Assembly: GCF_010692725.1 (NCBI RefSeq)
Contig: NZ_JAAFZB010000094.1
Coordinates: forward strand, 372,001-436,000
DNA length: 64,000 bases
Direction of reading: 5' to 3'
Source: Flavihumibacter soli
GTDB lineage: Bacteria > Bacteroidota > Bacteroidia > Sphingobacteriales > Sphingobacteriaceae
Shown here: positions 9,820 through 19,138 of the stretch, in pieces
How the letters are laid out: every line of letters starts with the position of its first letter
Position numbering within the stretch: the first letter of the stretch is position 1
Notes under the pieces: generated by a model
The model's database searches: none
Seen by the model: only the letters and a program-made list of their open reading frames with translations
Told to the model about the DNA's origin: nothing
Program-made: the position numbers and the translations under genes

Positions 9820-11670
9820 TTAGTTTAGTTCAAAAACGGAAGTTGTCTGCGCCGGAATATTTAGCTTGTCACTTAAACCAACAGATTCATCAGTAATCAG
9901 ATTAACTGCCTTTGAGGCTTTGCCGATACGTTCCGAAAATCTGCCTGTCGACACACTGGTATCTTCCTTATTCGTGTTCATTACAACCATAACAGTTTTA
10001 TCCGCATTGTAACGGAAATACACATAAACGCCATTCTCAGGAACATACTGCATCAGTTTACCCGTTTGCAGAACAGGCGATTTTTTGCGGTAAACAGCCA
10101 GCTTTTTGACAAAATTGAAAGCTTCATTCTCAGAGGCTGATCTTCCTGAAGCCGAGAACTTGTTATCATTATCTCCCTGCCAGCCTCCCTTAAAATCGAG
10201 ACGAACCAGACCATCAGGATTAGTAAGCCCTTTCATCAGAATTTCATCGCCGTAGTAAAATTGCGGGATGCCCCTCGTGGTTAGGAGCCAGGCGATTCCC
10301 ATTTTATACTTCTTCACGTCTTCATTTACAACTGAAAAAAATCGCGGAAGGTCGTGATTCGCAAGAAATACAACTAGCCTGGTCGGATCCTTATACATGA
10401 AGTCGCTTGCGATGGTCGTATATAATTTATTTACGCCTTCATTCCATCCGAACTTTCCGTTTAACGCCTCGTTGATGCCCCACAGCGCCTGGAAGTCAGT
10501 CACTGATTGCAAACCAGTATCGAAGTTTTGGTTGATCGTGTTTCCTTCAGTAAAAAAGGCCTGGTTAGGAATACCATGAACCCAGGTTTCACCGAAGTAT
10601 GTTAGGTCAGGATATTCGGCACTAACGGCCCTGGCCCACTCCGCCATGTAGCCTGCATCATTATATGCGTAGGTATCCAACCGAAAACCGTCAAGTCCTG
10701 AATACTCTACCCACCAGATGTGACTTTGAGTAATATAATTTCGAACAAAAACATTTGACTGGTTCAAATCTGCCATATGCTTGTCAAACCAGCCATCAGT
10801 CATGGTTTTCCTGTCAGCCTGGGACGCGTACGGATCAAACAAAACCTGATCCTTGTAAGATGTCTTGGTAAAAGAAGGCCATTGGTGCACCCAGTCTTTG
10901 GAAGGAAGATCTGTAATGGTCCAATGCTCGGTTCCGACATGGTTATGAACCAAATCCTTCATCATTTTCATCCCGCGTTTATGCAGTTCATCGACCAGTT
11001 TCCTGTAAAGTTCATTGCTGCCGTAGCGACGATCGATCTTATAATTTTCAGTATTCGCGTAACCGTGATAAGAGGTCTTTGGCTGGTCATTTTCAAGCAC
11101 CGGATTTAACCAGAGCGTTGTAACTCCCAGTTCCTGCAGATAATCCAGATGATTAATGATACCCTGCAGGTCGCCACCATGCCGTAAGTACATAGAATCC
11201 CGATTAAGAGACGTTTCATTCATTCCGCTAATCACATCGTTTGTCTTATCGCCATTGGCAAAACGATCAGGCATAATAAGATAGACGAAATCCTTATTAG
11301 TGACGCCCTGGGCTTTTGCGGACTGGTTACGGGATTTCAGCTCATAGCTGTAAGACAATGCCTTCTCGCCCTTCCTCTTAAAACTGATATTAAACTTTCC
11401 GGCTTGAACATCTGGTGCAAGCTCAAGGTCAAGAAAAAGGTAATTTGGGTTTTCGACCTTATGAATATTTTTCAGGGTGACGCCATGATAAGTTAACTGA
11501 ACTTCACGGCTGCTGATATTGGCACCATGGACAATAAGTTGCAGTTTCGGGTTTTTCATCCCCGCCCACCAGAAAGCAGGCTCAATGCGGTCAAGAGGTG
11601 CGATCGCTCCATATGAGAGGTTTGTGAAAAAAAAACTCAGGAATATCAGGCAGTAAAATCTATATCTCAT
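9820..11670 (-). CDS. SusA-like GH13 neopullulanase/cyclomaltodextrinase
   Basis: A 616-aa exported GH13 enzyme. The signal peptide ends near LSYGA (residues 18-22). An N-terminal beta-sandwich of the cyclomaltodextrinase type precedes the catalytic barrel, which carries LVHNHVG, GFRLDTY with nucleophile Asp332, FGETWVHG with acid Glu361, and LANHDLPRF with Asp440. A C-terminal beta domain ends the protein. It is closest in layout to SusA-type periplasmic neopullulanases that trim imported maltodextrins. It is the first gene of the seven-gene operon running to 451. A weak -7-like TAATTTAG lies about 30 nt upstream. Confidence 0.92.
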   Translation of the reverse strand: MRYRFYCLIFLSFFFTNLSYGAIAPLDRIEPAFWWAGMKNPKLQLIVHGANISSREVQLTYHGVTLKNIHKVENPNYLFLDLELAPDVQAGKFNISFKRKGEKALSYSYELKSRNQSAKAQGVTNKDFVYLIMPDRFANGDKTNDVISGMNETSLNRDSMYLRHGGDLQGIINHLDYLQELGVTTLWLNPVLENDQPKTSYHGYANTENYKIDRRYGSNELYRKLVDELHKRGMKMMKDLVHNHVGTEHWTITDLPSKDWVHQWPSFTKTSYKDQVLFDPYASQADRKTMTDGWFDKHMADLNQSNVFVRNYITQSHIWWVEYSGLDGFRLDTYAYNDAGYMAEWARAVSAEYPDLTYFGETWVHGIPNQAFFTEGNTINQNFDTGLQSVTDFQALWGINEALNGKFGWNEGVNKLYTTIASDFMYKDPTRLVVFLANHDLPRFFSVVNEDVKKYKMGIAWLLTTRGIPQFYYGDEILMKGLTNPDGLVRLDFKGGWQGDNDNKFSASGRSASENEAFNFVKKLAVYRKKSPVLQTGKLMQYVPENGVYVYFRYNADKTVMVVMNTNKEDTSVSTGRFSERIGKASKAVNLITDESVGLSDKLNIPAQTTSVFELN

Positions 11671-11782
11671 GGATTGGTGTAATCAGCACACTAAATTATA
11701 TTTTATTATCAGGATTATTTGCGTCTTGGTAAACTAATCGGTTTTTCAGACCTGATCTAAGGCGACCAGGTAAAATGCAAAA

Positions 11783-11812
11783 AGCCCTGTCTGGTAAATA
11801 CCAAACAGGGCT
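11783..11812 (-). terminator. Terminator between the TonB-receptor gene and the amylase operon
   Basis: The stem AGCCCTGT/ACAGGGCT plus TGGT/ACCA (one mismatch, 4-nt loop) is followed on the minus strand by TTTTTGCATTTT. It lies 16 nt past the receptor stop codon, so the receptor is probably a separate transcript from the sugar-metabolic operon, or read through in part. Confidence 0.8.
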
Positions 11813-11828
11813 CTGAAAGTTTATAGGC

Positions 11829-14723
11829 TTATTGGTTGAATGTAAAGCCTACATAGTACATGGCTCCCATAGCCGGGTTACCATAGGAAGTCACGTTATA
11901 ATTGTTCAGAATGTTTGAACCTCCAAGTTTAATCATCGCTTTTACTGAAGGGATCTTTAAGTTAACCTGGCCATCAAGTGTTCCGAACGAATCAACGTTG
12001 CCTGTGGCAAAGGAAGATGACCAGTAGAATGAATCCTGCCAGCGGTAAGAAATGTTGAAGCCAACGTTCTTAGTTATTTCACGACTACCAAAACCGAGGT
12101 TGTATCGGATTTTTGGCGTGTTAAAGTCATTAATATAGTTAGCAGGCAAATCACCAATCTCGTTATAAGAGACGTTACCGTTCACGTTGAATTTGCCGAT
12201 CATATAGTCTAAACCCAAGGCGGCTCCGTAAGAAGTAACTTCACCTTCGGCATTCACAGGAGCACCGAATTTTGTGAAAGTTGTACCGGTAGCATTACCC
12301 TGGAATACTTCAACAGCCGTAATAAAATTCTTATACTGGTTATAGTAACCGTAAGCATCAAGTAAGACATTCGGACCTAACAAGCCTTTATAACCTAACT
12401 CATAAGCCTGTACACTTTCCGGCTGAACGCCTTCCGCGCTAAAGGTATATTGCTCCAGTAATGCCGGGTTTGGTGCACCCGCTGAAGCCGACGCTAAAAA
12501 GGCACGATAGCTGACATCAGTATACGGCTTGTTATTGTACAAGTCGTATTTCTGAATCATTTCCGGAATACCTCCAATAAGACGCGTAGAACCGCCACCA
12601 ACTGACAGATCTATGTATTGGTTTTGCGTGGTAGGGTTACGATAACCAGTTTGGTAGGAAAGGCGGACATTATTGTTAGGAGCCACAGTAAATACTCCAG
12701 TTATACGCGGCGTAAACCTGCCTTCAAAATTGCTGCTTTTATCATAGCGGCCGGCAAAGGTTAACTTGAACTTATCATCCAGTAATTTCTTTCCCAGGGT
12801 CGCGAAACCGCCATACTCATTAATATTGATTTCGCGGTTGAGGTCATCAAAAATAGTTCCGCCTGAATTCAGATCATAAATACGATAAGACGCTCCAACC
12901 TGGAATTCCACGGCATTTTTAAGGGCATTGGTGAAATTATACATCCCTTCATAATGCCATAAATTAGTTTTGTCATTGAATTTTGCGCCCAAAGCGGTTT
13001 GATTGCTGATGTTTGTATCCATGATCTTCCTTTTGGCGGTCTCAAACTGCGGTGTGCCGGGTTCGAAACGTCCCACGTCAGCAGCCTGACGGGCAAGGTT
13101 ATGAGCCTGTGCAGGTTGTGCACCAGCAGCTACCGCACCAACGTAATTCCCTACGTACTGAGGGAACCATGCAGTTGAAGCCTTCGAGCTTTCGTTTATA
13201 TAACTTCCAAGGATCGATGAAATATACGAATCACCTGATCGCTCCTGGGTTGTATAACCACGAACCATGAAATCCTGGCCCTTTACCTCTAACTTATATT
13301 GACCAATACTGAAGTTACGAAGAGAGTAACGGTCAGAACCTGTATACACGGAAGTTCCTGAGCCCCAATTAGCCTGGGCGACAGCTTCGATCGTGTTACT
13401 GATCTTGTAATGCAAGGAGTTTGATGTCTTGAATGACTCAGTATTGTAATCTACCAGATAACTTTCCGCATAACCCGTCCTCGAAACAGCCTGGTCAGGA
13501 ATTGCTCCGGAGCGTAAACCGATATTAAAAGGAAGAACGTTTTGAACTGCCGGCCTTAAAGGTGCCGGAATAGCCCCCAGGAAGCCTGCAATCTGCGCTG
13601 GCGTGGTCGGCAAAGGTAAACTTGCATTGATCAGAGCTATTACATCCGGGATGGCGCCTCCGGTTGCCTGAGCAACTCCAGCCCTCGTTGCATTCTGAAC
13701 CGAATTGGCCACGTTACGCATATTAGCATTCACCTCATCGCCATAAATATTTATTCCATCATAATTTGGATCAGTGCTTCTGTCGCCCTCCTTAACCATA
13801 CGGCCGGTGCGGTCAAAATTGGTATAGTTGCCAGCCTGCCAGTCTTTCGCCTGTAAAAATGAGACATTGGTTTTGAATGCCCATTTCTTGTTCCATGATC
13901 TTGCATACCTGAATGCAACATCCTGAAAGTCCTGCGTATTTTGCAGAGGATCATCCACATGATTGATTCCTGATTTGACCTGAAAGCTTAAGCCCTGGTA
14001 ATTAAATGGGTTTTTTGAACTTAACAACATTGTACCGTTAATACCACCAGCACCATATAGCGCTGATGATGCGCCAGGTAATAGTTCTACATTATCCAGA
14101 TCAAGCTCTGAAATACCGATGATATTACCTACCGAAAAATTCAGACCTGGTGCCTGATTATCCATTCCGTCGATAAGCTGGTTAAAACGCGTATTGCCAT
14201 TCGAGTTGAACCCACGAGTATTCACTGATTTAAATGTCAAACTCTGAGCACTCATTTCGACACCCTTCAGATTTGCCAGGGCATCATAAAATGTCGGCGC
14301 GGCCATTTCGCGAATCGCAGCAGATCCTACACGCTCGATAGATACGGGTGATTCCAGGATCTTTTCAGGAGTACGGGAAGCGGCGATTACAACTTCCTGA
14401 CCAAGTATAGCCTGACTTTCCAGGCCGATCTGGAGATTTGTTGTAGAACCGGTAAGAACTTGCTCCTGGGTTTTATAACCCAGATAGCTTATCACGATTG
14501 TAAATGGCGCAGTTTCCGAAGTTGTAAATGAAAATTTACCATTTTCATCACTCGATGTACCCACATTTGTCCCCTTGACTACAACGGCAACTCCCGGTAA
14601 TACCTCATTAGTCGCCTTATCTTTAACAGTTCCTGAGATGGTAACGCCCTGGGCCAAAGCCATCGAACTGATTACCACAATAAGAAACAGGGTACTGGTT
14701 AGCCGGGTAAAAATTTTCCGCAT
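11829..14723 (-). CDS. TonB-dependent outer-membrane receptor (no SusD partner)
   Basis: A 964-aa receptor. A signal peptide ending at ALAQG (about residues 22-26) is followed by a carboxypeptidase-regulatory-like beta domain (about 28-112, starting VTISGTVKDKATNEVLPGV), a plug domain (about 120-240, with TPEKILESPVSIERV and LLPGASSALYGAGGINGTM), and a C-terminal barrel ending in an aromatic residue pattern (YYVGFTFNQ). It is likely the outer-membrane importer for malto-oligosaccharides, because it heads the amylase locus on the same strand. It lacks an adjacent SusD gene, so it is better called a standalone TonB-dependent receptor than SusC. The substrate is inferred only from context. Confidence 0.92.
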   Translation of the reverse strand: MRKIFTRLTSTLFLIVVISSMALAQGVTISGTVKDKATNEVLPGVAVVVKGTNVGTSSDENGKFSFTTSETAPFTIVISYLGYKTQEQVLTGSTTNLQIGLESQAILGQEVVIAASRTPEKILESPVSIERVGSAAIREMAAPTFYDALANLKGVEMSAQSLTFKSVNTRGFNSNGNTRFNQLIDGMDNQAPGLNFSVGNIIGISELDLDNVELLPGASSALYGAGGINGTMLLSSKNPFNYQGLSFQVKSGINHVDDPLQNTQDFQDVAFRYARSWNKKWAFKTNVSFLQAKDWQAGNYTNFDRTGRMVKEGDRSTDPNYDGINIYGDEVNANMRNVANSVQNATRAGVAQATGGAIPDVIALINASLPLPTTPAQIAGFLGAIPAPLRPAVQNVLPFNIGLRSGAIPDQAVSRTGYAESYLVDYNTESFKTSNSLHYKISNTIEAVAQANWGSGTSVYTGSDRYSLRNFSIGQYKLEVKGQDFMVRGYTTQERSGDSYISSILGSYINESSKASTAWFPQYVGNYVGAVAAGAQPAQAHNLARQAADVGRFEPGTPQFETAKRKIMDTNISNQTALGAKFNDKTNLWHYEGMYNFTNALKNAVEFQVGASYRIYDLNSGGTIFDDLNREININEYGGFATLGKKLLDDKFKLTFAGRYDKSSNFEGRFTPRITGVFTVAPNNNVRLSYQTGYRNPTTQNQYIDLSVGGGSTRLIGGIPEMIQKYDLYNNKPYTDVSYRAFLASASAGAPNPALLEQYTFSAEGVQPESVQAYELGYKGLLGPNVLLDAYGYYNQYKNFITAVEVFQGNATGTTFTKFGAPVNAEGEVTSYGAALGLDYMIGKFNVNGNVSYNEIGDLPANYINDFNTPKIRYNLGFGSREITKNVGFNISYRWQDSFYWSSSFATGNVDSFGTLDGQVNLKIPSVKAMIKLGGSNILNNYNVTSYGNPAMGAMYYVGFTFNQ

Positions 14724-14825
14724 AAAATTTTAGATTAGTGTGATTGGTTAATTAGAGTTAGTTGTGCTAACATAGTACTTATTTTGATTTTAAACAATAT
14801 GAAGGAGTTATTTTATGCGTGCATA

Positions 14826-14872
14826 GCAAATTTATGTTCTGCCGTTTGCTAAATTACCGCGAATAAATTTGC
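14826..14872. promoter_or_regulatory. Symmetric divergent promoter/operator candidate between the receptor and acylase genes
   Basis: This part of the 332-nt divergent gap contains GCAAATTTA (14826-14834) and its exact reverse complement TAAATTTGC (14864-14872). Each half contains TAAATTTG, which fits the Bacteroidota -7 box TAnnTTTG, one per strand, pointing outward to each gene. An inner pair AGCAAA/TTTGCT (14825-14830 and 14845-14850) adds further symmetry. The rest of the gap (14724-14825 and 14873-15055) shows nothing recognisable. -33 boxes are poor, so the promoter call is tentative. Confidence 0.4.
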
Positions 14873-15055
14873 CTACAGAGAACATTAAAATAGTGTTTTG
14901 CAGAGGCACTAAAATTTTCACATATTTATCAGCCGAACAATTCCTCTCTTGCTTTAGGCACATCAAACCTCGAGCCCGCGAAAAGGAATGAAATTACACA
15001 CCAATAAGCCATTATTTGAACCTCACCTGGTGAGCATACCCAAGTAAAATTCTCA

Positions 15056-17497
15056 ATGAAGCTACTCAAAGCAGTAATAGCATTATCAGTTACCCTCATA
15101 CTGGTGATTGTTTTAAATTCAAAACTGGGTGATATCCCGCCCCTGGGAAAGTTCCTTGACCCTTTTCACGGTTTCTGGCAGAACGCAGAGCCGAGGGATT
15201 TGGGTAAGAATCAGGAACTCAGGATAAATGGCCTGAAAGGCAAAGTTGAGATCAGGTTTGATGATCAGATGATTCCGCACATTTTTGCCGAAAATGATCA
15301 CGATCTATTTCTTGCCCAAGGGTATATTACCGCTAAAGACCGCTTGTGGCAAATGGACTTTCAAACCCGCTTTGCCGCGGGGCGTTTATCAGAAGTAATT
15401 GGCGACAAAGCTATCGAACTTGATAAATATCAGCGTCGTATGGGTATGCCCTTTGGCGCTGAAAATATGGTTAAAGCGATGCAGAAAGATCCTCAGATGC
15501 TGGCAGTAATGCAGGCATACGCCGATGGGGTAAACGCATACATTAATTCATTGAATCCCTCTGATTATCCCATAGAATTCAAAATACTCAATTATAAACC
15601 GGAGGAATGGAAGATCATTAACTCGGCGTTCCTGCTAAAGTTAATGTCCGCCACGTTGTCCGGCGGCTCGAATGAGTTTTATATGAACAATATTCTTAGC
15701 GAGTACGGGCCTGAGGTAGTTAAAAACCTGTTTCCAGACTATCCTTACCGGGAAGATCCGATCATTCCTGCCGGAACAAAATGGAATTTTAAACCGGTGG
15801 AGATACCTCAGCCACCGGCGCTATTAGCAAATACAGGAGGCATGAATATTCTAACCAAAGAGAAGGTCGAGGGTATTGGCAGCAATAACTGGGCTGTTTC
15901 AGGAGCAAAGTCAGCTACCGGCTTTCCAATGCTTGCTAATGATCCGCACCTCGAGTTAAGCCTCCCGTCCATTTGGTATCAGATACAGCTTGCCGGTGAC
16001 GTTTCCAATGTTTACGGTGTTTCATTACCCGGAGCGCCGGGTGTTATCATAGGATTCAATAAGGATGTAGCCTGGGGTGTAACGAATGTAGATGCCGATG
16101 TGCTCGACTGGTATAAGGTCCGTTTTAAGGATGAAACGAAAAAAGAATACTGGTATAACAACACCTGGCATAAGGTTAAGCAACGCATTGAAACGATCAA
16201 GATCCGCGGCGGAGGCCTGGTAACCGACACCGTGTATTATACTCATCACGGCCCGGTTGTTTATTTGGAGGGTCAGAAGCCTGCAAACTTTGCCAAGGTC
16301 AATAATATTCCCACCGGTCATGCCTTACGCTGGGTAGCTCATGACCCGTCCAATGAGTTCAGAGCGATCTATCAGCTAAACCACAGCAAGAATTATGATG
16401 ACTACCGCAGCGCTATAAAGTATTTTAATGCCCCGGCTCAGAACTTTATTTTCGCCAGTGCCGGGAATGATATCGCGATCACCCCGAACGGCTACTTCCC
16501 TTTAAAATATAAAGATCAGGGCAAATTTATACTGGATGGCAGTTTACCAGCCAATGACTGGCACGGACGGATTCCCGCAGCACATAATCCAACCGTCAAA
16601 AACCCGGCGCGTGGCTTTGTAAGTTCCGCCAATCAGTCATCAACCGATCAGACCTATCCGTACTATATCAACTGGGAATTCGCGGACTACGAGCGCGGCC
16701 ATCGCATTAATAAGCGCCTGACGGCCATGAGTAAAGCTTCTGTTGACAGTATGAGGAGTCTGCAAAACGATAACTACAGCATGCTTGCGGAGAACATAAA
16801 GTTAGATCTCATCCGGACAGTGAAACAGGAAAGCCTTAATGCATCCCAAAAGGAAGCTTTAAAAATTGTCAGCGAATGGAATAACGCCTATGATTCCGGC
16901 GAGATGGGAGCGAGTATCTTTGAGATCTGGAGGAAGCTGGTGGAAAAAAATATTTGGGATGATGAATTTACTAAAGACGATCGTCCGATGCGGTATCCCT
17001 CCCGTGACCGTATGGTTGAAATGCTGCTGAACGAACCTGATGCGCGTTGGTATGATAACATTAATACTGCGTCTAAGGAAACGAAAACCGATATCATCCA
17101 GCTAAGCTTCGTGGCAGCTGTTGACAGCCTGCAGGATAAATACGGATCAATCTCAGACCGGTGGGAATGGGGGAACGTCAAGCACAGTCATGTTCCGCAT
17201 CTCGCAAAGATCGGTGGGTTTGGTTCAAAGTTTATCAATAATGGCGGTTCAAAAGCTTCTGTAAACGCCATGAGTGAAACCAACGGTCCCTCATGGCGAA
17301 TGGTCATACAGCTGGGAAAGAATGTTAAGGGTTATGGTGTCTTTCCCGGTGGTGAATCGGGCAATCCCGGTAGTTTTTACTATGACGATATGATTGATAC
17401 CTGGAGCAGCGGTAAACTCAACGAACTGTTGTTTCTGAGATCAAAAGCCGAGCAGTCAAAAAGGATCAGGACGACCTGGAGTTTGAGTAGTAAGTGA
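15056..17497 (+). CDS. Penicillin acylase family amidase (Ntn hydrolase)
   Basis: An 813-aa Ntn-hydrolase precursor. An N-terminal hydrophobic segment (about residues 5-21) should direct export. The family layout is alpha chain, spacer and beta chain. The beta chain starts at Ser276 in GSNNWAVSG after autocleavage, with the following TGFPMLANDPHL and LPGAPGVIIGFN motifs. Members hydrolyse amide bonds of penicillins, acyl-homoserine lactones or related amides; the native substrate is unknown. It is transcribed away from the TonB receptor gene and is followed 47 nt later by a small membrane protein gene. Confidence 0.92.
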   Translation: MKLLKAVIALSVTLILVIVLNSKLGDIPPLGKFLDPFHGFWQNAEPRDLGKNQELRINGLKGKVEIRFDDQMIPHIFAENDHDLFLAQGYITAKDRLWQMDFQTRFAAGRLSEVIGDKAIELDKYQRRMGMPFGAENMVKAMQKDPQMLAVMQAYADGVNAYINSLNPSDYPIEFKILNYKPEEWKIINSAFLLKLMSATLSGGSNEFYMNNILSEYGPEVVKNLFPDYPYREDPIIPAGTKWNFKPVEIPQPPALLANTGGMNILTKEKVEGIGSNNWAVSGAKSATGFPMLANDPHLELSLPSIWYQIQLAGDVSNVYGVSLPGAPGVIIGFNKDVAWGVTNVDADVLDWYKVRFKDETKKEYWYNNTWHKVKQRIETIKIRGGGLVTDTVYYTHHGPVVYLEGQKPANFAKVNNIPTGHALRWVAHDPSNEFRAIYQLNHSKNYDDYRSAIKYFNAPAQNFIFASAGNDIAITPNGYFPLKYKDQGKFILDGSLPANDWHGRIPAAHNPTVKNPARGFVSSANQSSTDQTYPYYINWEFADYERGHRINKRLTAMSKASVDSMRSLQNDNYSMLAENIKLDLIRTVKQESLNASQKEALKIVSEWNNAYDSGEMGASIFEIWRKLVEKNIWDDEFTKDDRPMRYPSRDRMVEMLLNEPDARWYDNINTASKETKTDIIQLSFVAAVDSLQDKYGSISDRWEWGNVKHSHVPHLAKIGGFGSKFINNGGSKASVNAMSETNGPSWRMVIQLGKNVKGYGVFPGGESGNPGSFYYDDMIDTWSSGKLNELLFLRSKAEQSKRIRTTWSLSSK

Positions 17498-17544
17498 TAA
17501 GTTGTAAGTAGTAAGTTTAAGTTTTAACGATTAAGAATTAAGTC
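17498..17544 (+). repeat. Degenerate 7-bp repeat array before a start codon
   Basis: The whole 47-nt gap between the acylase stop and the next ATG can be cut into 7-nt units of TAAGT type (GTAAGTG, ATAAGTT, GTAAGTA, GTAAGTT, TAAGTTT, TAACGAT, TAAGAAT, TAAGTC). Similar arrays precede the genes at 26935 and 60361. Confidence 0.6.
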
Positions 17545-17916
17545 ATGTTCCTCATATTCCTCATCATTATCGTTTCATTGATCCTTCAGCTCTTCCTTCC
17601 CTGGTGGATCATCGCCCTGATTGCTTTTCCACTGGCTTTCTGGAAAGCACGAAGTGCAGGTCATGCATTCGGCTCAGGCTTCATTGCTATTTTCTTACTG
17701 TGGGTCGTTATGGGATTGTTCAAATCTTTTCCGAATGAACACCTGCTGGCCAACCGCGTGGGCGAAATGTTCATGCTACCCCCGGGATCGTCTAACTGGA
17801 TATTCATGCTTCTCGCAACTGGGATTGTCGGCGGCCTCGTGGGAGGCATCTCCGCTCTTGCCGGTTTCATGGCAGGGAATGCATTTAAATCCCGTCAGGG
17901 TTTAAAGGGAGCATAG
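17545..17916 (+). CDS. Small integral membrane protein, unknown function
   Basis: A 123-aa protein made almost wholly of hydrophobic helices (about residues 2-18, 20-33, 43-60 and 85-110) with a short soluble loop FPNEHLLANRVGEMF in the middle. I do not recognise a family. It follows the acylase gene on the same strand, and its stop lies just before the -7 box and GTG start of the LuxE-like gene. Product and partner are unknown. Confidence 0.75.
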   Translation: MFLIFLIIIVSLILQLFLPWWIIALIAFPLAFWKARSAGHAFGSGFIAIFLLWVVMGLFKSFPNEHLLANRVGEMFMLPPGSSNWIFMLLATGIVGGLVGGISALAGFMAGNAFKSRQGLKGA

Positions 17917-17924
17917 GAGAATTG

Positions 17925-17932
17925 TATCTTTG
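17925..17932 (+). promoter_or_regulatory. -7 promoter box directly before a GTG start
   Basis: TATCTTTG matches the Bacteroidota -7 consensus TAnnTTTG exactly and ends 4 nt before the GTG at 17937. Transcription would start at or beside the start codon, giving a leaderless message. It supports the GTG as start instead of the in-frame TTG at 17922, which would lie upstream of the promoter. Confidence 0.55.
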
Positions 17933-17936
17933 GCAC

Positions 17937-18920
17937 GTGAAAAACATCACGTCAGACGATATTTTTTCGATCGGCAGCTTGCAGCAATTCGAGAAACTTA
18001 CCTTAGATATTTTCCGGTTTCAAGCGGCTAACTGCCATATCTATTCGGATTTTCTAACGCATCTGGGTATTGACGTTTCCAGCGTGTTAAGACTGGAAGA
18101 CATCCCCTATTTACCGATTGAGTTCTTCAAAACCCACCAGATCACTTCCTCGGAGGCCCAGGCAGAGATCACATTTACAAGTTCAGGAACAACCGGGACA
18201 ACGCAGAGCAAGCATCCTGTAACTGATCTCAGCGTATATGAGCAAAGCTACAGTGCCTGTTTCCAACAGTTCTATGGCGACATCAGGAATTATGCAATAC
18301 TTGCCCTCCTCCCCTCATACCAGGAACGTGAAGGGTCCTCGCTGATCTATATGATCGACGATCTTATCCAAAGCGGGCATTCGGAAAGTGGATATTTCCT
18401 TTACAATCATAATGACCTGGCGGAAACCCTTAACCGGCTAAAAAGTGAGAAGACCCACACGATCCTTATCGGAGTGACGTATGCTTTGCTTGATTTCGCA
18501 GAAAGCCATACTGTCGAATTTCCAGAACTTATCGTAATGGAAACAGGCGGAATGAAAGGAAAGCGCCGTGAAATGATCCGTGAAGAGTTACATGAAGCCC
18601 TTTGCCAGGGCTTCGGAGTTCCGGCTATTCATTCGGAATATGGGATGACCGAATTATTGTCGCAGGCATATTCAAAAGGTGGCGGTCTCTTTCATGCTCC
18701 CGCCTGGATGAAAATTTCTATCAGGAATACCAACGATCCTCTGGAATTACTTGGTTCTGGTCAAACAGGCGGAATCAATGTTATTGACCTGGCAAATCTC
18801 AATTCATGTTCATTCATAGCTACCCAGGACCTGGGAAAAGTATATCCGGACGGGAGTTTTGAGATCTTAGGTCGTTTTGATAACAGTGACATCAGGGGAT
18901 GTAACCTCCTGATTCAGTAA
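17937..18920 (+). CDS. LuxE/acyl-protein synthetase-like enzyme
   Basis: Starting at GTG this gives 327 aa. It resembles LuxE-type acyl-protein synthetases, members of the adenylate-forming superfamily: the P-loop-like SSGTTGTTQSKH (from Ser82), METGGMKGKRREM, and HSEYGMTELLSQAY, where the Y.MTE motif is the adenylation signature. It lacks the large N-terminal domain of full acyl-CoA ligases. In Bacteroidota such proteins activate an acyl group, but no reductase partner is nearby, so the substrate is unknown. An in-frame TTG at 17922 is the alternative start, but the -7 box argues for GTG. Confidence 0.85.
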   Translation: MKNITSDDIFSIGSLQQFEKLTLDIFRFQAANCHIYSDFLTHLGIDVSSVLRLEDIPYLPIEFFKTHQITSSEAQAEITFTSSGTTGTTQSKHPVTDLSVYEQSYSACFQQFYGDIRNYAILALLPSYQEREGSSLIYMIDDLIQSGHSESGYFLYNHNDLAETLNRLKSEKTHTILIGVTYALLDFAESHTVEFPELIVMETGGMKGKRREMIREELHEALCQGFGVPAIHSEYGMTELLSQAYSKGGGLFHAPAWMKISIRNTNDPLELLGSGQTGGINVIDLANLNSCSFIATQDLGKVYPDGSFEILGRFDNSDIRGCNLLIQ

Positions 18921-18982
18921 TACAAAGCCTTTCCCATTTTCATACTAGTGAAAATTTGATTTTATTGTTTAATCATTCTTTG

Positions 18983-18990
18983 TATTTTTG
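18983..18990 (+). promoter_or_regulatory. -7 box for the ScyD-like gene; palindrome downstream
   Basis: TATTTTTG fits TAnnTTTG, with TTG 15 nt upstream as a short-spaced -33 box. The resulting leader of about 140 nt contains a perfect 14-bp palindrome TGATCAGCTGATCA (19062-19075), a possible operator. The gene it serves starts at 19139. Confidence 0.4.
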
Positions 18991-19138
18991 AAAGCACCAA
19001 TTAATTTCCCTGCCATTCCTTCCTGCTTACGGTTACTCCCGGTGCTCCTTTAAACCGTTCCTGATCAGCTGATCAAAGTATCTGTGATTTAAATTCTACC
19101 GAATACATAAATCTATTACTTCAAAAAAGGAGGTTACT

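Noticed and set aside
11829-14723. SusC designation for the TonB receptor
   Set aside because: No SusD gene is adjacent and the N-terminal layout fits a standalone TonB-dependent receptor.
17922-17936. TTG start for the LuxE-like protein
   Set aside because: An exact -7 box at 17925-17932 overlaps this start, so the message would begin after it; GTG 17937 was preferred.
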